Shown here: positions 7,262-17,250 of the stretch, piece after piece
How positions within the stretch are numbered: the first letter of the stretch is position 1
How the letters are laid out: every line of letters starts with the position of its first letter
Source of the DNA: Limisoma sp963601185
Lineage (GTDB): Bacteria; Bacteroidota; Bacteroidia; Bacteroidales; Muribaculaceae
Length of the DNA stretch: 64,000 nt
NCBI GenBank assembly: GCA_963601185.1
Contig: CAVCEE010000002.1
Coordinates: forward strand, 62,001 to 126,000
Direction of reading: 5' to 3'
Notes under the pieces: model-generated
Told to the model about the DNA's origin: nothing
The model's database searches: none
Seen by the model: only the letters and a program-made list of their open reading frames with translations
Position numbers and translations under genes: made by a program

Positions 7262-10200
7262 TTATTTGACAAACTCTATTTTTCCACTGAAGGCGAGCCG
7301 AGAGCCGCCGAACGCGCCCGAGTACGAAGAAACGCCATCCGCACCCGAGTAAACGAGACCGCCATACGCACTCGCACCGCCACTCGCACGACCAACGACA
7401 CGGCACCTGCTGTGGGAATAGTATGCACAGTCAGAGTAATTCTTGTTAAATGCAGAGTTGTCATTTGTTACTTTGCCTGGCACATAATCCATATATCTGC
7501 CGAAGCGGACACGCCCGATACAATATCCTGATTGAGAGGAGTTGTTGATGCCTTGAACGACACGTTCTGTATCAGTCTGCACATCATAGATATGCCAACG
7601 TGCATCAGTCGGATAACTCCCTTCATCAGTAGGACATTTCTTGGCTTTCCAGTCTGCAAAAGACTTGACATTCACGGCAACGTGCGACATCCACTCATAG
7701 TTGCAAGCCACGAAGTTCTGAATGCCAAACATCAAGTTGCCGTTACCTGAACTTGTATTCTCTTCCGTGCGGTTGCCAAGAGCATTAATATTTATCCCGT
7801 TGAGCGTCTGGCCACCTGTTGTGTAACCAACACCACAGCCACGACCACACACGGCTTGAATATCACGATTGCCCACCAATTCCATTATAATATTGGCAAG
7901 GTCTTTTGACTGCTCGTAGGATATGGCGTGGAAGCCTTCTCCTCTCATTTCGCAAAGATTGATGCAATCCTGACGAGTTCTGTTTAATGACGATGGCGCA
8001 GACAAGTTAGTAACTCTGCCTTTGCTGTCATACGTCCAAGCGGAAGAGGTTGTTGAAGTACCAGTTCCTACAACCGCCTTTGTTCCGGATATTGAGCGGG
8101 CACGGTTAAGGCTGTCTTGCCCCATACCATAGACACCTACAAGGAACTCTTTGCGGAATACCCAATCTGGCTCAATTGCTTCAATTGATGAACTATCAAC
8201 GGTTATTGCTTCTTGGTCATCACAGCCGATTTGTGAAATGAATATGAATTTGTCAGCACCTGCCGGGACATTGGTGAAAATATAATCTTCTCCAGCAATG
8301 AAGTCAAACTGTGAATGAGATATAGCCATTTTGAATGTGCTGATAACCTTACCATCGGCATCTATAAACACACAGCCAAGAGTGTCATTGTTGATGCCTG
8401 GCCAACGAACTTGTTTCATTCCGCTTACTTCTATAGCGTAAACACTGCAAGCGGAGTTAAGCGTAGTTACAGGTTCTTCGCCTATAACTTGGCTTGACAA
8501 TACAAGAGCGGCATTTGCTTCAAAAAGAATTTCTGACAATTTATGGCGTATGATTTTTGTTGATGTAGAGATTGGCTCATCAGTACAAATTGAACGAATG
8601 CCGTATTTTGTCTGGTTCTTGAAGTCATTGACACCCTTATACCAATGGTTAGGAATGTGTTTGAAGATGTCATATCCCATACCCGAACTGTCTGTAAGGT
8701 CAATGCTTGTACCGTCAGCCATAAAGTTATAGTTGTCATCACTGATTAGTTCACACCCCATAACCTTAGTGTCGGAATTGTATGTACCCTTAACGGCGTG
8801 GCTCATTTCGTCAAGGCGTTTGAAATGACCGCTTGGAACATAATCATTGCCAAACAAATATCCTGTGCTGTTGTCAAGGTTCGTGATGTTCTCACAATCA
8901 TCTTCCGTATCAGTGTAACTTACGATTGAGAATTGAGAGTTAATCACGTTCAATTCAGGGAAATATTGATTGAGGGAGTTCAAGCCTATGACACCGTCAG
9001 AATCGTTGTCATCAATCAATTCAGACAGTATCCACCGACCGATTAAGCCAGAGCATTTGCCACTTTCTTCATACGCCTTACCTGTGGCATCAAGACCAAT
9101 TGCACCGAGAGAACATATCTTTCTCAATACGCTGACGCTGGCTGTCATATTGATGTTTGGAATACGGACTTCTTTAATTGAGCCACCATTTGCAATTTCC
9201 ATAACGATGTTTTCGGTATCGATATGACTGCAACCTTCAATCCATAGTCTGTTAATGCTTGCCACGCTTGCGAGAGTAAGACCGCCAGGATATGTCAAGT
9301 TCGGTAGGTTTACAAGTTCAAGCGATGTCATTGTTGCCGGAAGTGTCAGCGTTTCAATAGGCGATGTTTGGGCAATGGAGCAAGATGTTAATTTGGTATC
9401 TGCCGCATTAATACTTTCTATTCGAGGGCAACCTTTGGCATCTACACTTGTTGCAGTGGTCTTGCTGATGTCAAGTTTGCGCAAGAACGGCATATCGCCA
9501 AGTACAATAGAACCAAGTGAATTAAAGCCGTTCAGAGAAGTGTTTGCGGTATGCTTATCACCACCAAGAATGATTTCCTCTGCAAGTTCGAGTTTGCTCA
9601 AATCATCAAAGTGGAATGCAAGCGACATTTCCGAAAGGTCAATCTTGCTCATTCGTCCCGGCTGATAGATATAGAGCAATGCTCCAGCATCGTGGGCAAA
9701 ATTAGTGAACTCGTGCGATTCTCCTGCTTCAAGGAACACTGTTTCTGACAACTGACCGCTTGCATCATTGCCGATACCGAAATATCCGGTCGCAGATGCT
9801 GTGATATATATCTTGGAATTTTCAGAAATAGCAGATACACGACCACTCAACGGATTGGTAAAGAAATCACCAGTCTGATAGTAGCCGTCACGTATCGCCC
9901 AACGCTGTTCAATAAAGCGTGGCATTGTAGTTAGTCCCAATCCGTGCAAAGCATAGAAGTAGGGCAAATTGGCGATGCTTGTATGGTCAATGTACTTACG
10001 TTCTCCATCATACGAAGATATAACCTTTGGCCAAAATTGCAGTCTGCTTTCTACAAAGAAATGCATTGCGCCATCTGGAGAGAATGGAACCATAGTACGC
10101 CCACCAATCTCCGATGTCTGATTGCGCATCTTGTTGATTACACTTTTCAACGAAATCGTGGTAACACCAAGGTCGTTGCTATTCCAACACTCTTGTTGTT

Positions 10201-13200
10201 TGTCAATGTTATTGAACAACACAGAGCCACTACCCATATAAGGATTGGTGTAACCGCTTTCTTCATCAGTCGGTTTCATCGGATCGACTTCTGCATCTAT
10301 ATCACGACCACCGTCATTATCCGAGCCATTGCAAGTGTCGCAGTCATATACTTTGTTCAGATACATTCGTGTCGGCTCCATATTCTTGTAGCCAGAATAG
10401 ACACCGTTTTCTACCGAGCAACCATCTTCAAGGAAGAACATCGGTTGCATATTCTTTGCACGTTGATCGACAGCAGCCAAATAGTCGGAAAATCCGGTGT
10501 ATGCCATTGCGCTTTCAAGGGAAATATACCGATAGGCATTTTTCTTCCAAATCTCTTTCCAACCATCAATTTTTGAATAATCGCAAGAATCAAGGAAACG
10601 GAGTACATTGAACAAATCGTATGGGACTTTCTTGCCAAGAGCAAGATCTTCTTGCAATTGGTCATCGTCAATCATACATTCAAAGTAGTATGTCCACGCA
10701 GGATATGTTTCAGCGGCAAGTCCAAGTTTGTTTACCCACGATGATTTTTGTGCGATAGGCTTCATCATATCATCTACCGTGGTTACACCTTGGAACCAGT
10801 CCATACCGGCATATTGAAGTAGCTCATATCCGCTTACAGGATTGAGTACGTCACCAGTAACAGTCCACTTGCCATTGACTTGTTTCATTGAACCAGTTGA
10901 ACGTTTCCAAGCACCACTTACATAGCGGTAAATGGCATAATCTCTACCGCAGTATTGAGAGATGAGATATACGCTGTTTGTGTCAATCCCATCAGTAGTC
11001 TTGAAACGTGCTTCTGTCTGTGCAAGTGTTTCGCCAGCAGTTCCGAAGAACTCAATGAAATCACCATAGTTCAAACAACCTTTGTTATATCCGGGGGTGT
11101 CTTTGAAACCGAGTGCGACTTGTTCTCCTTTATCTTCTTTCCAATTGCCCTTTGCGTGGAACCAAGCATCTTGCAGAGTGTCGGTAGTGGCACGGAAACA
11201 GGCTATCGGATGATTTTTGGTAGAGTGGTCCATTTGCAAACCAGTAAGGACATCGCCATCACCCAAATCTTGTGTTCCATCAAATGCTCGTTGTGCAGGT
11301 GTCTGATATGGCGAGCCGAGAGCACGGAATGTAGCATTCATCATATCGCATACACCACAGTCGTTAGCATTGCTGCTATCCGAGTAGTCTACCTTGACCG
11401 TGATAACATCTACGAAAAGACCTGTCTCGCTGACATACACCTTGTTGTGTTTTGCAGCAAGAATTGCTTTACGTCCAAGTTCTGTGCTTTCATTAGGATT
11501 GAGCAACGTTACTGTCGCTTTCTTGCCAGTTGCCTTGTTCTTCTTGTTGAAGTTGAAACGGTCATTCTTGATTGGTCGTTGTGCTGATGTTGTGCCTTGA
11601 CGTCTCCAAAGCGTGTTTATAGCCTTGAAGTTCACTTCTGGGTGTTGTGGATTGAAGTAATAGAGAGTACACGAGAATTGGTCAGATGTACTTGTACCAC
11701 CATTCATCTTGTAGTCATAGTTATCAAACGTCGTTTGGTCTGCAACTATGACATAGTATGGAATGCCTTTTGCTTCCATAAGCGACATTGACGGCTTACC
11801 GGTTGTATCAAGTACATTCTCTTTGTCGTACTCGGCTATCATAGCCGTAACATCGCTAAGTTTGCAAAGGTAGTTCTGGAACGCCTGCAACCACTCCATA
11901 TAACTGTTATAAGCCATAAAGTAGTTGAGATTGAAATCTCCGTTTGCAGAATTGAATGTAATGGTTTTGTTTTGTCGGAGTGCGCTTGTTCCCGGTTGAT
12001 AGCCAATGGCTGCACATTCTTCACCATTCACATACAGTTTCACAAACGAATAATTTGTTCCTGAAGATGCGTCAGATGCTTTGTATGTAACATACTTTGT
12101 ACCGGGCTCTACAACTACGGCAATCGTAATCTTTTCTCCACATCTGAAACCTACTCGCTGTCTTTTGGGCGTACCATTGAGAACAGTCAATACTACTTCG
12201 TTGCCTTTGACATAAAAGCCAACTCCTGCTGTCGGGTCATAGCACTCACACAACATTGCTTCTTTGTCCTTGATGCTTTTTGTGGAGAACGCAAACTGTA
12301 ATGCACAACCGCTTGTTTCAAGTGCTGATGACGAGAATGGAGAGAAAGGTATTTCAGCCGTAACATTTTCCGCAATGCGCAAAACTTGCTCTCCAAGAAC
12401 AGAAACAAATCCATTGGAGTTGTAGTTACAGCCATTAACAACCATAGAATAATCACCGTCTTTGATGCTATGGTCTGTTTCGCTGTTGCTTCTTGTTGAG
12501 AAATCAAATGAGAACAAAGCACCTTCTTTCACGCTTGCGTCAATAGCAGAGCCCTCAACAGTCAAAGTGATTGTTGCGCTTACAGAAGAACTGCTACGTG
12601 CCAAAACATCAATACTTTTGCTTCCGTCAGTTGCATAGCCTTGTATCTGCTTGCTCACATTGTATGGCTGACCTATCGGGCAATTTACAGTAGTGGCTAC
12701 AATGCCGTCAATAACGACTTCTACCGCAGTAGTTGTCTTGTTTGGTGTGTATGCTGCCACATCAACCGAAAGACTGTCATACAAGCGGATTTTGCCGTTA
12801 TTCCTATCGTCATAGCGCAATACTACAAGAGGTGCGGTAGATGTGCTATCGACACACATTATGGCTGTATAGATGATATTTCCTTTTATTCCTGATGCTA
12901 TATCTGTACCTTGGATTCGTATAGGATAAGCGCCATGAGAAAGAACCTCTCCATTACCAAACGTATTGTTGGGATTGATAGAGATGTTGTGCGAATATGT
13001 ATCTAATACAGTAGCAGTACCAAGAACTTTCCATTCTCCGTTGTAGAACATTTCGGTCTTAACAAGAATACCTTGTTTTGTACTCACATTGTTCTCAAAC
13101 TTATACATTGGCAGAGATTTCTCCTTACCACCGACTTCAAGTGCGGTTGATGATGTATAGTTGAGTGTTTGAATGCATGTACAAGTAACATCTACGGCAG

Positions 13201-15532
13201 TAACGGTTATGGTTCTGCTCTTTGTATTGCCGTCTGCATCTGTTGCAGTGATTGTAAAGTCCTTGCTTGATGCCGATGTGATGAAGTCTGTGAAATCAAA
13301 CCTGAATTTGAAATCAGTCGCACTTGTTGATGATGCAGTATTCACAGTATCACTCCACAGCACAATGCGTGTAAGTGGGTCAATGATACTAATCGTCTTG
13401 ATTGTGCCGAGTATTTCTGTATCACCATCAAAACTTACACTTTTGATTGCCGCACGCAGAGTGATATTGCTTCCGAAAGCTCCGAATATTGCTTGCGTTT
13501 CGGGATAAATGTTGAGTGTTGAACCACTCTGTGAACCACCGCCATTGCTACGAGGAATCTTTATGGCATCACCAACTTTCTCGCCTTTGGCATTTACGCC
13601 TTGGAAGATATAATTTTCTGCATCGCTAAGGTCATCAAAGTTTGCGACTGGCTTAGTCTGGAATGCTTCAAATGCTCCTCCCGAAGTCAGGACTTCCTTG
13701 CTGTCTTTTTCGACTTCATCAGTGGACGCAATATCACTGCCACCACCATTTCCAAAGTCTTTCCACTGGCTTTCGTTGGTGGCAGTCATATCAGTCAATT
13801 TGCCTTGGTACTGTTTTGTCTCCCAAGTATTCGTTTCTGCATCACGCCTATACGTTATGACAAGACCTTCCTTGCGATACTTTATTCCACTTGACTTCTC
13901 ATAGTCTATCAACGCTTGGATAGCCATTGACAGAGTATAGTCCTTGTCCTCGTATAGTTGATTGATGTTTATGATTGGTTCTACACCTGCGGATATTCCT
14001 GCTGTGTCAATCCAATTCTCAATCTCAACAAAGTCCGATTCTTTGGTGGTACTACCGATGTACTGGTATGTTTTCCACGATTTATCCGCTATGGCAAATG
14101 TGATTTGCATACCAAGTTTGTTCTTGCCTTTTTTGCAAGCGACTTCAATGGCTGTTTGCAAGTTGTAGTATGGATTTGTACTATCAACAATTGGAACTTC
14201 ATTCGTCACGTTGAAGCAGTTGCCGACTGACGAGTTTTCTTCAATGAGTTTGACGATTGCTTCTTTGCTGGATCCAACAGATGCAAGAGTGTTCTCTGAT
14301 TTCAACCAGACATAAGTAGCACCACCATTATCAATGAAGATGCGGTCAGGACGAGGAAATTCTGATGTCGTATTATAGTCAAGTCTCTCTGGCCACTCGG
14401 AGCAGAAGTATAAAGTGCCATCATTGTTGATGTCAATGCCGATACGGAATGATTTGTCAATGGTGGAGTAGTAGATGTCTTTTACATCGTAAGGATATGG
14501 GAATTCTTCTGATTCGTCCCAATCAAAACCACCTCCTGCATCACTGAACGATTGAGTAATCACGCTGTCGAAACGGCGAGCAAGCCCAGTCTTTTCAAAC
14601 TCTGAAATTTTATCACCCAGTTCTTTCCCCTCATTTCCTGGATATGCGTCTTTATCAGTATATCCGAGTTTCATATCAGAGCCAATGATAATGAGAGCAG
14701 ATGCTCCTTTTCGATATACCTTGCTCGTTGAAGTGCAAGTGTAGATTTTTCCCGAAACAGGAGTGCGACCATCATCTGTGGCAATACCAAACTTGTCTGC
14801 ATCTCCCCAATTCGGATAGTAATTAAAGTTGTTGGTTATTAGACTTGGTTCACCATCAATCTCATTCCATACTTCATCTGCCATTGAGGGTTCAGGCAAA
14901 GCCAATGTCTTTATTGTTGAATTAGGACGAAGAACAGAGCCCCATTCATCTTCAACAACTTGGAAACGAGCAACTGCAAGAACAAATGTAGAGGTTGCTT
15001 CATTATACACAACCATACAGCCAGTGTCTGTTGATTTCTTTGTTGTAGAGGTTGTTTGTAAGGTAACATCAGATACAATGGAATTAAACTCTATAACATT
15101 GTTAAATTCCGTTGGTATGTTTTTTGAGGGAACAAGTCCGTTTTCATCAAGTGGTGCAATGCCATCAGCTTCGCCAATTTTGTTGTTTATATCCTCAATT
15201 GATGCCGTATTGTTTTTTGCTACTTCTGATGCTTCGTCTGCAACTTTTAGTGCACTGTCTGCTGACTTCTGCGCATTTTCGGCCTTGCTCTTTGCTTCGG
15301 AAGCAGTGCCCATAGCATTATTTGCTATTGCAGTAGTGCTATTGAGAGTATCTTGAAGTGATTTATCAGTATTCTCCCTTGTCTTGGTTTCCTCTGACAA
15401 AGAAGTATCGGTAGCGTCAATAATATCTACAAGCATCTTGCCGACACGTTCAGCGGTATTATTGCCCTCGCTATCTTCATAGCGTATAACTTCTGCCTGA
15501 TTTTTAAGAAGTGATTTATTGTTAAGTGCCAT
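7262..15532 (-). CDS. giant tail fibre / receptor-binding protein, DGR target
   Basis: 2,756 residues. Regions in order: a fibre-type N-terminus with an Ala/Glu/Lys-rich coiled coil (about 40-120); a segment of short insertion-like modules (150-630); Ig-like beta domains (about 690-980); a LamG/concanavalin-like jelly roll (about 985-1200); a large domain with acidic motifs such as DCDTCNGSDNDGG near 1725, recalling CotH-like folds; a leucine-rich-repeat-like stretch (about 1950-2120); and a C-terminal C-type-lectin-like domain (about 2500-2756). The DGR variable repeat encodes residues close to the C-terminus (about 2709-2746), where alternating Gly, Ala, Ser, Tyr and Phe replace the template's Asn codons. 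This tip should bind the receptor. It follows the portal/connector genes directly. Domain names are by eye; fibre role and DGR targeting are strong. Confidence 0.88.
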   Translation of the reverse strand: MALNNKSLLKNQAEVIRYEDSEGNNTAERVGKMLVDIIDATDTSLSEETKTRENTDKSLQDTLNSTTAIANNAMGTASEAKSKAENAQKSADSALKVADEASEVAKNNTASIEDINNKIGEADGIAPLDENGLVPSKNIPTEFNNVIEFNSIVSDVTLQTTSTTKKSTDTGCMVVYNEATSTFVLAVARFQVVEDEWGSVLRPNSTIKTLALPEPSMADEVWNEIDGEPSLITNNFNYYPNWGDADKFGIATDDGRTPVSGKIYTCTSTSKVYRKGASALIIIGSDMKLGYTDKDAYPGNEGKELGDKISEFEKTGLARRFDSVITQSFSDAGGGFDWDESEEFPYPYDVKDIYYSTIDKSFRIGIDINNDGTLYFCSEWPERLDYNTTSEFPRPDRIFIDNGGATYVWLKSENTLASVGSSKEAIVKLIEENSSVGNCFNVTNEVPIVDSTNPYYNLQTAIEVACKKGKNKLGMQITFAIADKSWKTYQYIGSTTKESDFVEIENWIDTAGISAGVEPIININQLYEDKDYTLSMAIQALIDYEKSSGIKYRKEGLVITYRRDAETNTWETKQYQGKLTDMTATNESQWKDFGNGGGSDIASTDEVEKDSKEVLTSGGAFEAFQTKPVANFDDLSDAENYIFQGVNAKGEKVGDAIKIPRSNGGGSQSGSTLNIYPETQAIFGAFGSNITLRAAIKSVSFDGDTEILGTIKTISIIDPLTRIVLWSDTVNTASSTSATDFKFRFDFTDFITSASSKDFTITATDADGNTKSRTITVTAVDVTCTCIQTLNYTSSTALEVGGKEKSLPMYKFENNVSTKQGILVKTEMFYNGEWKVLGTATVLDTYSHNISINPNNTFGNGEVLSHGAYPIRIQGTDIASGIKGNIIYTAIMCVDSTSTAPLVVLRYDDRNNGKIRLYDSLSVDVAAYTPNKTTTAVEVVIDGIVATTVNCPIGQPYNVSKQIQGYATDGSKSIDVLARSSSSVSATITLTVEGSAIDASVKEGALFSFDFSTRSNSETDHSIKDGDYSMVVNGCNYNSNGFVSVLGEQVLRIAENVTAEIPFSPFSSSALETSGCALQFAFSTKSIKDKEAMLCECYDPTAGVGFYVKGNEVVLTVLNGTPKRQRVGFRCGEKITIAVVVEPGTKYVTYKASDASSGTNYSFVKLYVNGEECAAIGYQPGTSALRQNKTITFNSANGDFNLNYFMAYNSYMEWLQAFQNYLCKLSDVTAMIAEYDKENVLDTTGKPSMSLMEAKGIPYYVIVADQTTFDNYDYKMNGGTSTSDQFSCTLYYFNPQHPEVNFKAINTLWRRQGTTSAQRPIKNDRFNFNKKNKATGKKATVTLLNPNESTELGRKAILAAKHNKVYVSETGLFVDVITVKVDYSDSSNANDCGVCDMMNATFRALGSPYQTPAQRAFDGTQDLGDGDVLTGLQMDHSTKNHPIACFRATTDTLQDAWFHAKGNWKEDKGEQVALGFKDTPGYNKGCLNYGDFIEFFGTAGETLAQTEARFKTTDGIDTNSVYLISQYCGRDYAIYRYVSGAWKRSTGSMKQVNGKWTVTGDVLNPVSGYELLQYAGMDWFQGVTTVDDMMKPIAQKSSWVNKLGLAAETYPAWTYYFECMIDDDQLQEDLALGKKVPYDLFNVLRFLDSCDYSKIDGWKEIWKKNAYRYISLESAMAYTGFSDYLAAVDQRAKNMQPMFFLEDGCSVENGVYSGYKNMEPTRMYLNKVYDCDTCNGSDNDGGRDIDAEVDPMKPTDEESGYTNPYMGSGSVLFNNIDKQQECWNSNDLGVTTISLKSVINKMRNQTSEIGGRTMVPFSPDGAMHFFVESRLQFWPKVISSYDGERKYIDHTSIANLPYFYALHGLGLTTMPRFIEQRWAIRDGYYQTGDFFTNPLSGRVSAISENSKIYITASATGYFGIGNDASGQLSETVFLEAGESHEFTNFAHDAGALLYIYQPGRMSKIDLSEMSLAFHFDDLSKLELAEEIILGGDKHTANTSLNGFNSLGSIVLGDMPFLRKLDISKTTATSVDAKGCPRIESINAADTKLTSCSIAQTSPIETLTLPATMTSLELVNLPNLTYPGGLTLASVASINRLWIEGCSHIDTENIVMEIANGGSIKEVRIPNINMTASVSVLRKICSLGAIGLDATGKAYEESGKCSGLIGRWILSELIDDNDSDGVIGLNSLNQYFPELNVINSQFSIVSYTDTEDDCENITNLDNSTGYLFGNDYVPSGHFKRLDEMSHAVKGTYNSDTKVMGCELISDDNYNFMADGTSIDLTDSSGMGYDIFKHIPNHWYKGVNDFKNQTKYGIRSICTDEPISTSTKIIRHKLSEILFEANAALVLSSQVIGEEPVTTLNSACSVYAIEVSGMKQVRWPGINNDTLGCVFIDADGKVISTFKMAISHSQFDFIAGEDYIFTNVPAGADKFIFISQIGCDDQEAITVDSSSIEAIEPDWVFRKEFLVGVYGMGQDSLNRARSISGTKAVVGTGTSTTSSAWTYDSKGRVTNLSAPSSLNRTRQDCINLCEMRGEGFHAISYEQSKDLANIIMELVGNRDIQAVCGRGCGVGYTTGGQTLNGININALGNRTEENTSSGNGNLMFGIQNFVACNYEWMSHVAVNVKSFADWKAKKCPTDEGSYPTDARWHIYDVQTDTERVVQGINNSSQSGYCIGRVRFGRYMDYVPGKVTNDNSAFNKNYSDCAYYSHSRCRVVGRASGGASAYGGLVYSGADGVSSYSGAFGGSRLAFSGKIEFVK
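7295..7407 (-). repeat. DGR variable repeat (VR)
   Basis: 113 bp at the 3' end of the fibre gene. Compared with the template, 19 substitutions occur, every one at a template adenine (minus strand). They change all 11 Asn-type codons plus one ACG. Results include GGC, GGT, AGT, TAT, GAT, TAC, TTC and GCG codons. The pattern is direct evidence of past mutagenic retrohoming at this locus. Confidence 0.95.
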
Positions 15533-15543
15533 ATCGTAAGATT

Positions 15544-16053
15544 TTATCCTATTTTTCTGATTTTAATACCTCCACTTGATGTGGACTTTCCAATGCCTTT
15601 TGAAATCAATCCAACACGTTTGCAGTAGTCGATGCAGTTTTGCAGATAAGAGTTTGCAACTTCTATCGTGTCGTTATAGCAAGACGAGCGTTCTGCCGTT
15701 GATATGTGGGTGGAGTAGTCCGATTCTTTAAGAACAATGCCATATCTTGTGGGTTGGAAATCACCAACCATTACGTTCTTGGCAAATACATAGTAGGATA
15801 TAGTGGCTTTCAAGCCGGTGAAATGGAACATATCACCATTGTACACATAAGTACCGCCTGAAAGCAACTTTTCAAGTTGCTCGTCAATATCGTCCTGAAG
15901 TAATTGATGATATAACTTATCGCCAAGGACTGGCTTTATGCTCATCATCTCAACTTCGGTAATGTATGCGAGTAGTCGTTCATCGTTGATGTTGCTACCC
16001 ATTGGTCGTCCGGCAACGACTACTTCATTGGTTTGAATGAGGTGGTGTTTCAT
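15544..16053 (-). CDS. head-tail connector-like protein (DUF6712-like)
   Basis: 169 residues, largely helical, with a short basic C-terminus. It resembles the DUF6712 proteins found near portal and capsid genes of Bacteroidetes phages, which are thought to be head-completion/adaptor proteins. Its start overlaps the portal stop by 29 bp and the fibre gene begins 11 bp after its stop. The connector role is inferred from position and general resemblance. Confidence 0.55.
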   Translation of the reverse strand: MKHHLIQTNEVVVAGRPMGSNINDERLLAYITEVEMMSIKPVLGDKLYHQLLQDDIDEQLEKLLSGGTYVYNGDMFHFTGLKATISYYVFAKNVMVGDFQPTRYGIVLKESDYSTHISTAERSSCYNDTIEVANSYLQNCIDYCKRVGLISKGIGKSTSSGGIKIRKIG

Positions 16054-17227
16054 CTTGCATCGCTACTGATTGGTTACTAACGTATGGTAGAGGTTCTATC
16101 TCGTAATCATTGCTTGGATTTGCTACCTCGTACCATTTATCGAAAATTCTCTTTAAGGCACGGGAAATCGCCCTACGTTCTTTGTTTACAAGTGAATTGT
16201 AGTATTCGTAGGCTTCTGCTAAAACAGTACCGCTAAAGCCAAGTTTGCCTGCCCTGATGCAGTACCACGGCTCTTGCCCGAATGCTGAATATATACGTTC
16301 AACTATACTTTGTTCTGTGCAAGTGAATTTTGCATCATAGTTCGTACCCTCAACGTTTATGAACTCCGGTTTGTCATCATCGGCATTGAGAGTAATATCC
16401 ATTATTGAACAGCAATTAGCATCACCTTGGAACACATCAAGGCTTTTGCTGAAATCATACTCATCATCTTTTTCTATTGTATTGCCATTCTCATCAAAGT
16501 CATATCGCACGCCTTTCTTGTGTACGAACATACCAGCAAGCATAAATCCATTACGCACATTTCGGTATTTTACGTTGTCAAGCCCCTCATCGGTGGAAAG
16601 GCACGTTACAACCTTGTCATAAATAGGTTTTGGATATTGGCAGAAGCCATCAAGGCTGAACCATAATATCTGACCTAAATACATATCAATACCACCCTCG
16701 TGTTCAATCTGCGACATTACAACTTTCTGAATGGGGTTGAACATATATATCTTCTTGACGGATTTCTTATCTACAGTCAGTTTCTTGCCTTTTCGTGTAC
16801 TTTCTCCAGTCCAGTCTGGGTGAACATTGACATAGAGGACCTGTCCATTCTCGTCTTCCTCTTCAAGTCTGCAATCTTGGAATGGAACGTGTTGCAATTC
16901 TACAATCTCTGCTGCGGCATTGTAATTGACGTGAAGCGCAAAGCCACGATACAATGCGACATCTTGTGCAATCAGACGGAAAACGTCATCAATTGTCTCT
17001 CCTTTGCGGTTGCACACATATTCCGCAAAGTCAGTGTTTCGTAATCCATTCCCCTCAATGAATGTCTGATACCTATCTACACACCCTGCTCCCGTAGGAC
17101 TATTCTGTATGAGGTCATACATTCGTTGTGGGTACAAGTTATCCGAACCATAACTTTGAATGTTAAGGTTCATCAGATAATTTGAGGATATGCGTTTAGG
17201 CGGTCGTATTACGTTATTGGCATTCAT
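16025..17227 (-). CDS. phage portal protein
   Basis: 400 residues. It shows portal-like features: an N-terminal segment with YGSDNLYPQRMYDLIQNSP, the portal-type SPTGAGCVDRYQTFIEG stretch, a wing region with mixed beta strands, and a helical C-terminal part ending in a polar tail (VNKERRAISRALKRIFDKWYEV). Portals form the dodecameric ring through which DNA enters the capsid and to which the tail is attached. The unusual point is order: the gene lies after, not before, the protease and capsid genes, and far from the terminase. Confidence 0.75.
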   Translation of the reverse strand: MNANNVIRPPKRISSNYLMNLNIQSYGSDNLYPQRMYDLIQNSPTGAGCVDRYQTFIEGNGLRNTDFAEYVCNRKGETIDDVFRLIAQDVALYRGFALHVNYNAAAEIVELQHVPFQDCRLEEEDENGQVLYVNVHPDWTGESTRKGKKLTVDKKSVKKIYMFNPIQKVVMSQIEHEGGIDMYLGQILWFSLDGFCQYPKPIYDKVVTCLSTDEGLDNVKYRNVRNGFMLAGMFVHKKGVRYDFDENGNTIEKDDEYDFSKSLDVFQGDANCCSIMDITLNADDDKPEFINVEGTNYDAKFTCTEQSIVERIYSAFGQEPWYCIRAGKLGFSGTVLAEAYEYYNSLVNKERRAISRALKRIFDKWYEVANPSNDYEIEPLPYVSNQSVAMQDETPPHSNQ

Positions 17228-17250
17228 CTACAAGAATGGATATTGTTGTG

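Noticed and set aside
7004..7531. Plus-strand ORF of 175 codons across both DGR repeats, and minus ORFs at 6904-7161 and 7276-7464
   Set aside because: The Arg/Thr-rich translations arise from the GC-rich repeats read in wrong frames; the right-frame fibre gene and the adenine-only substitutions explain the sequence.
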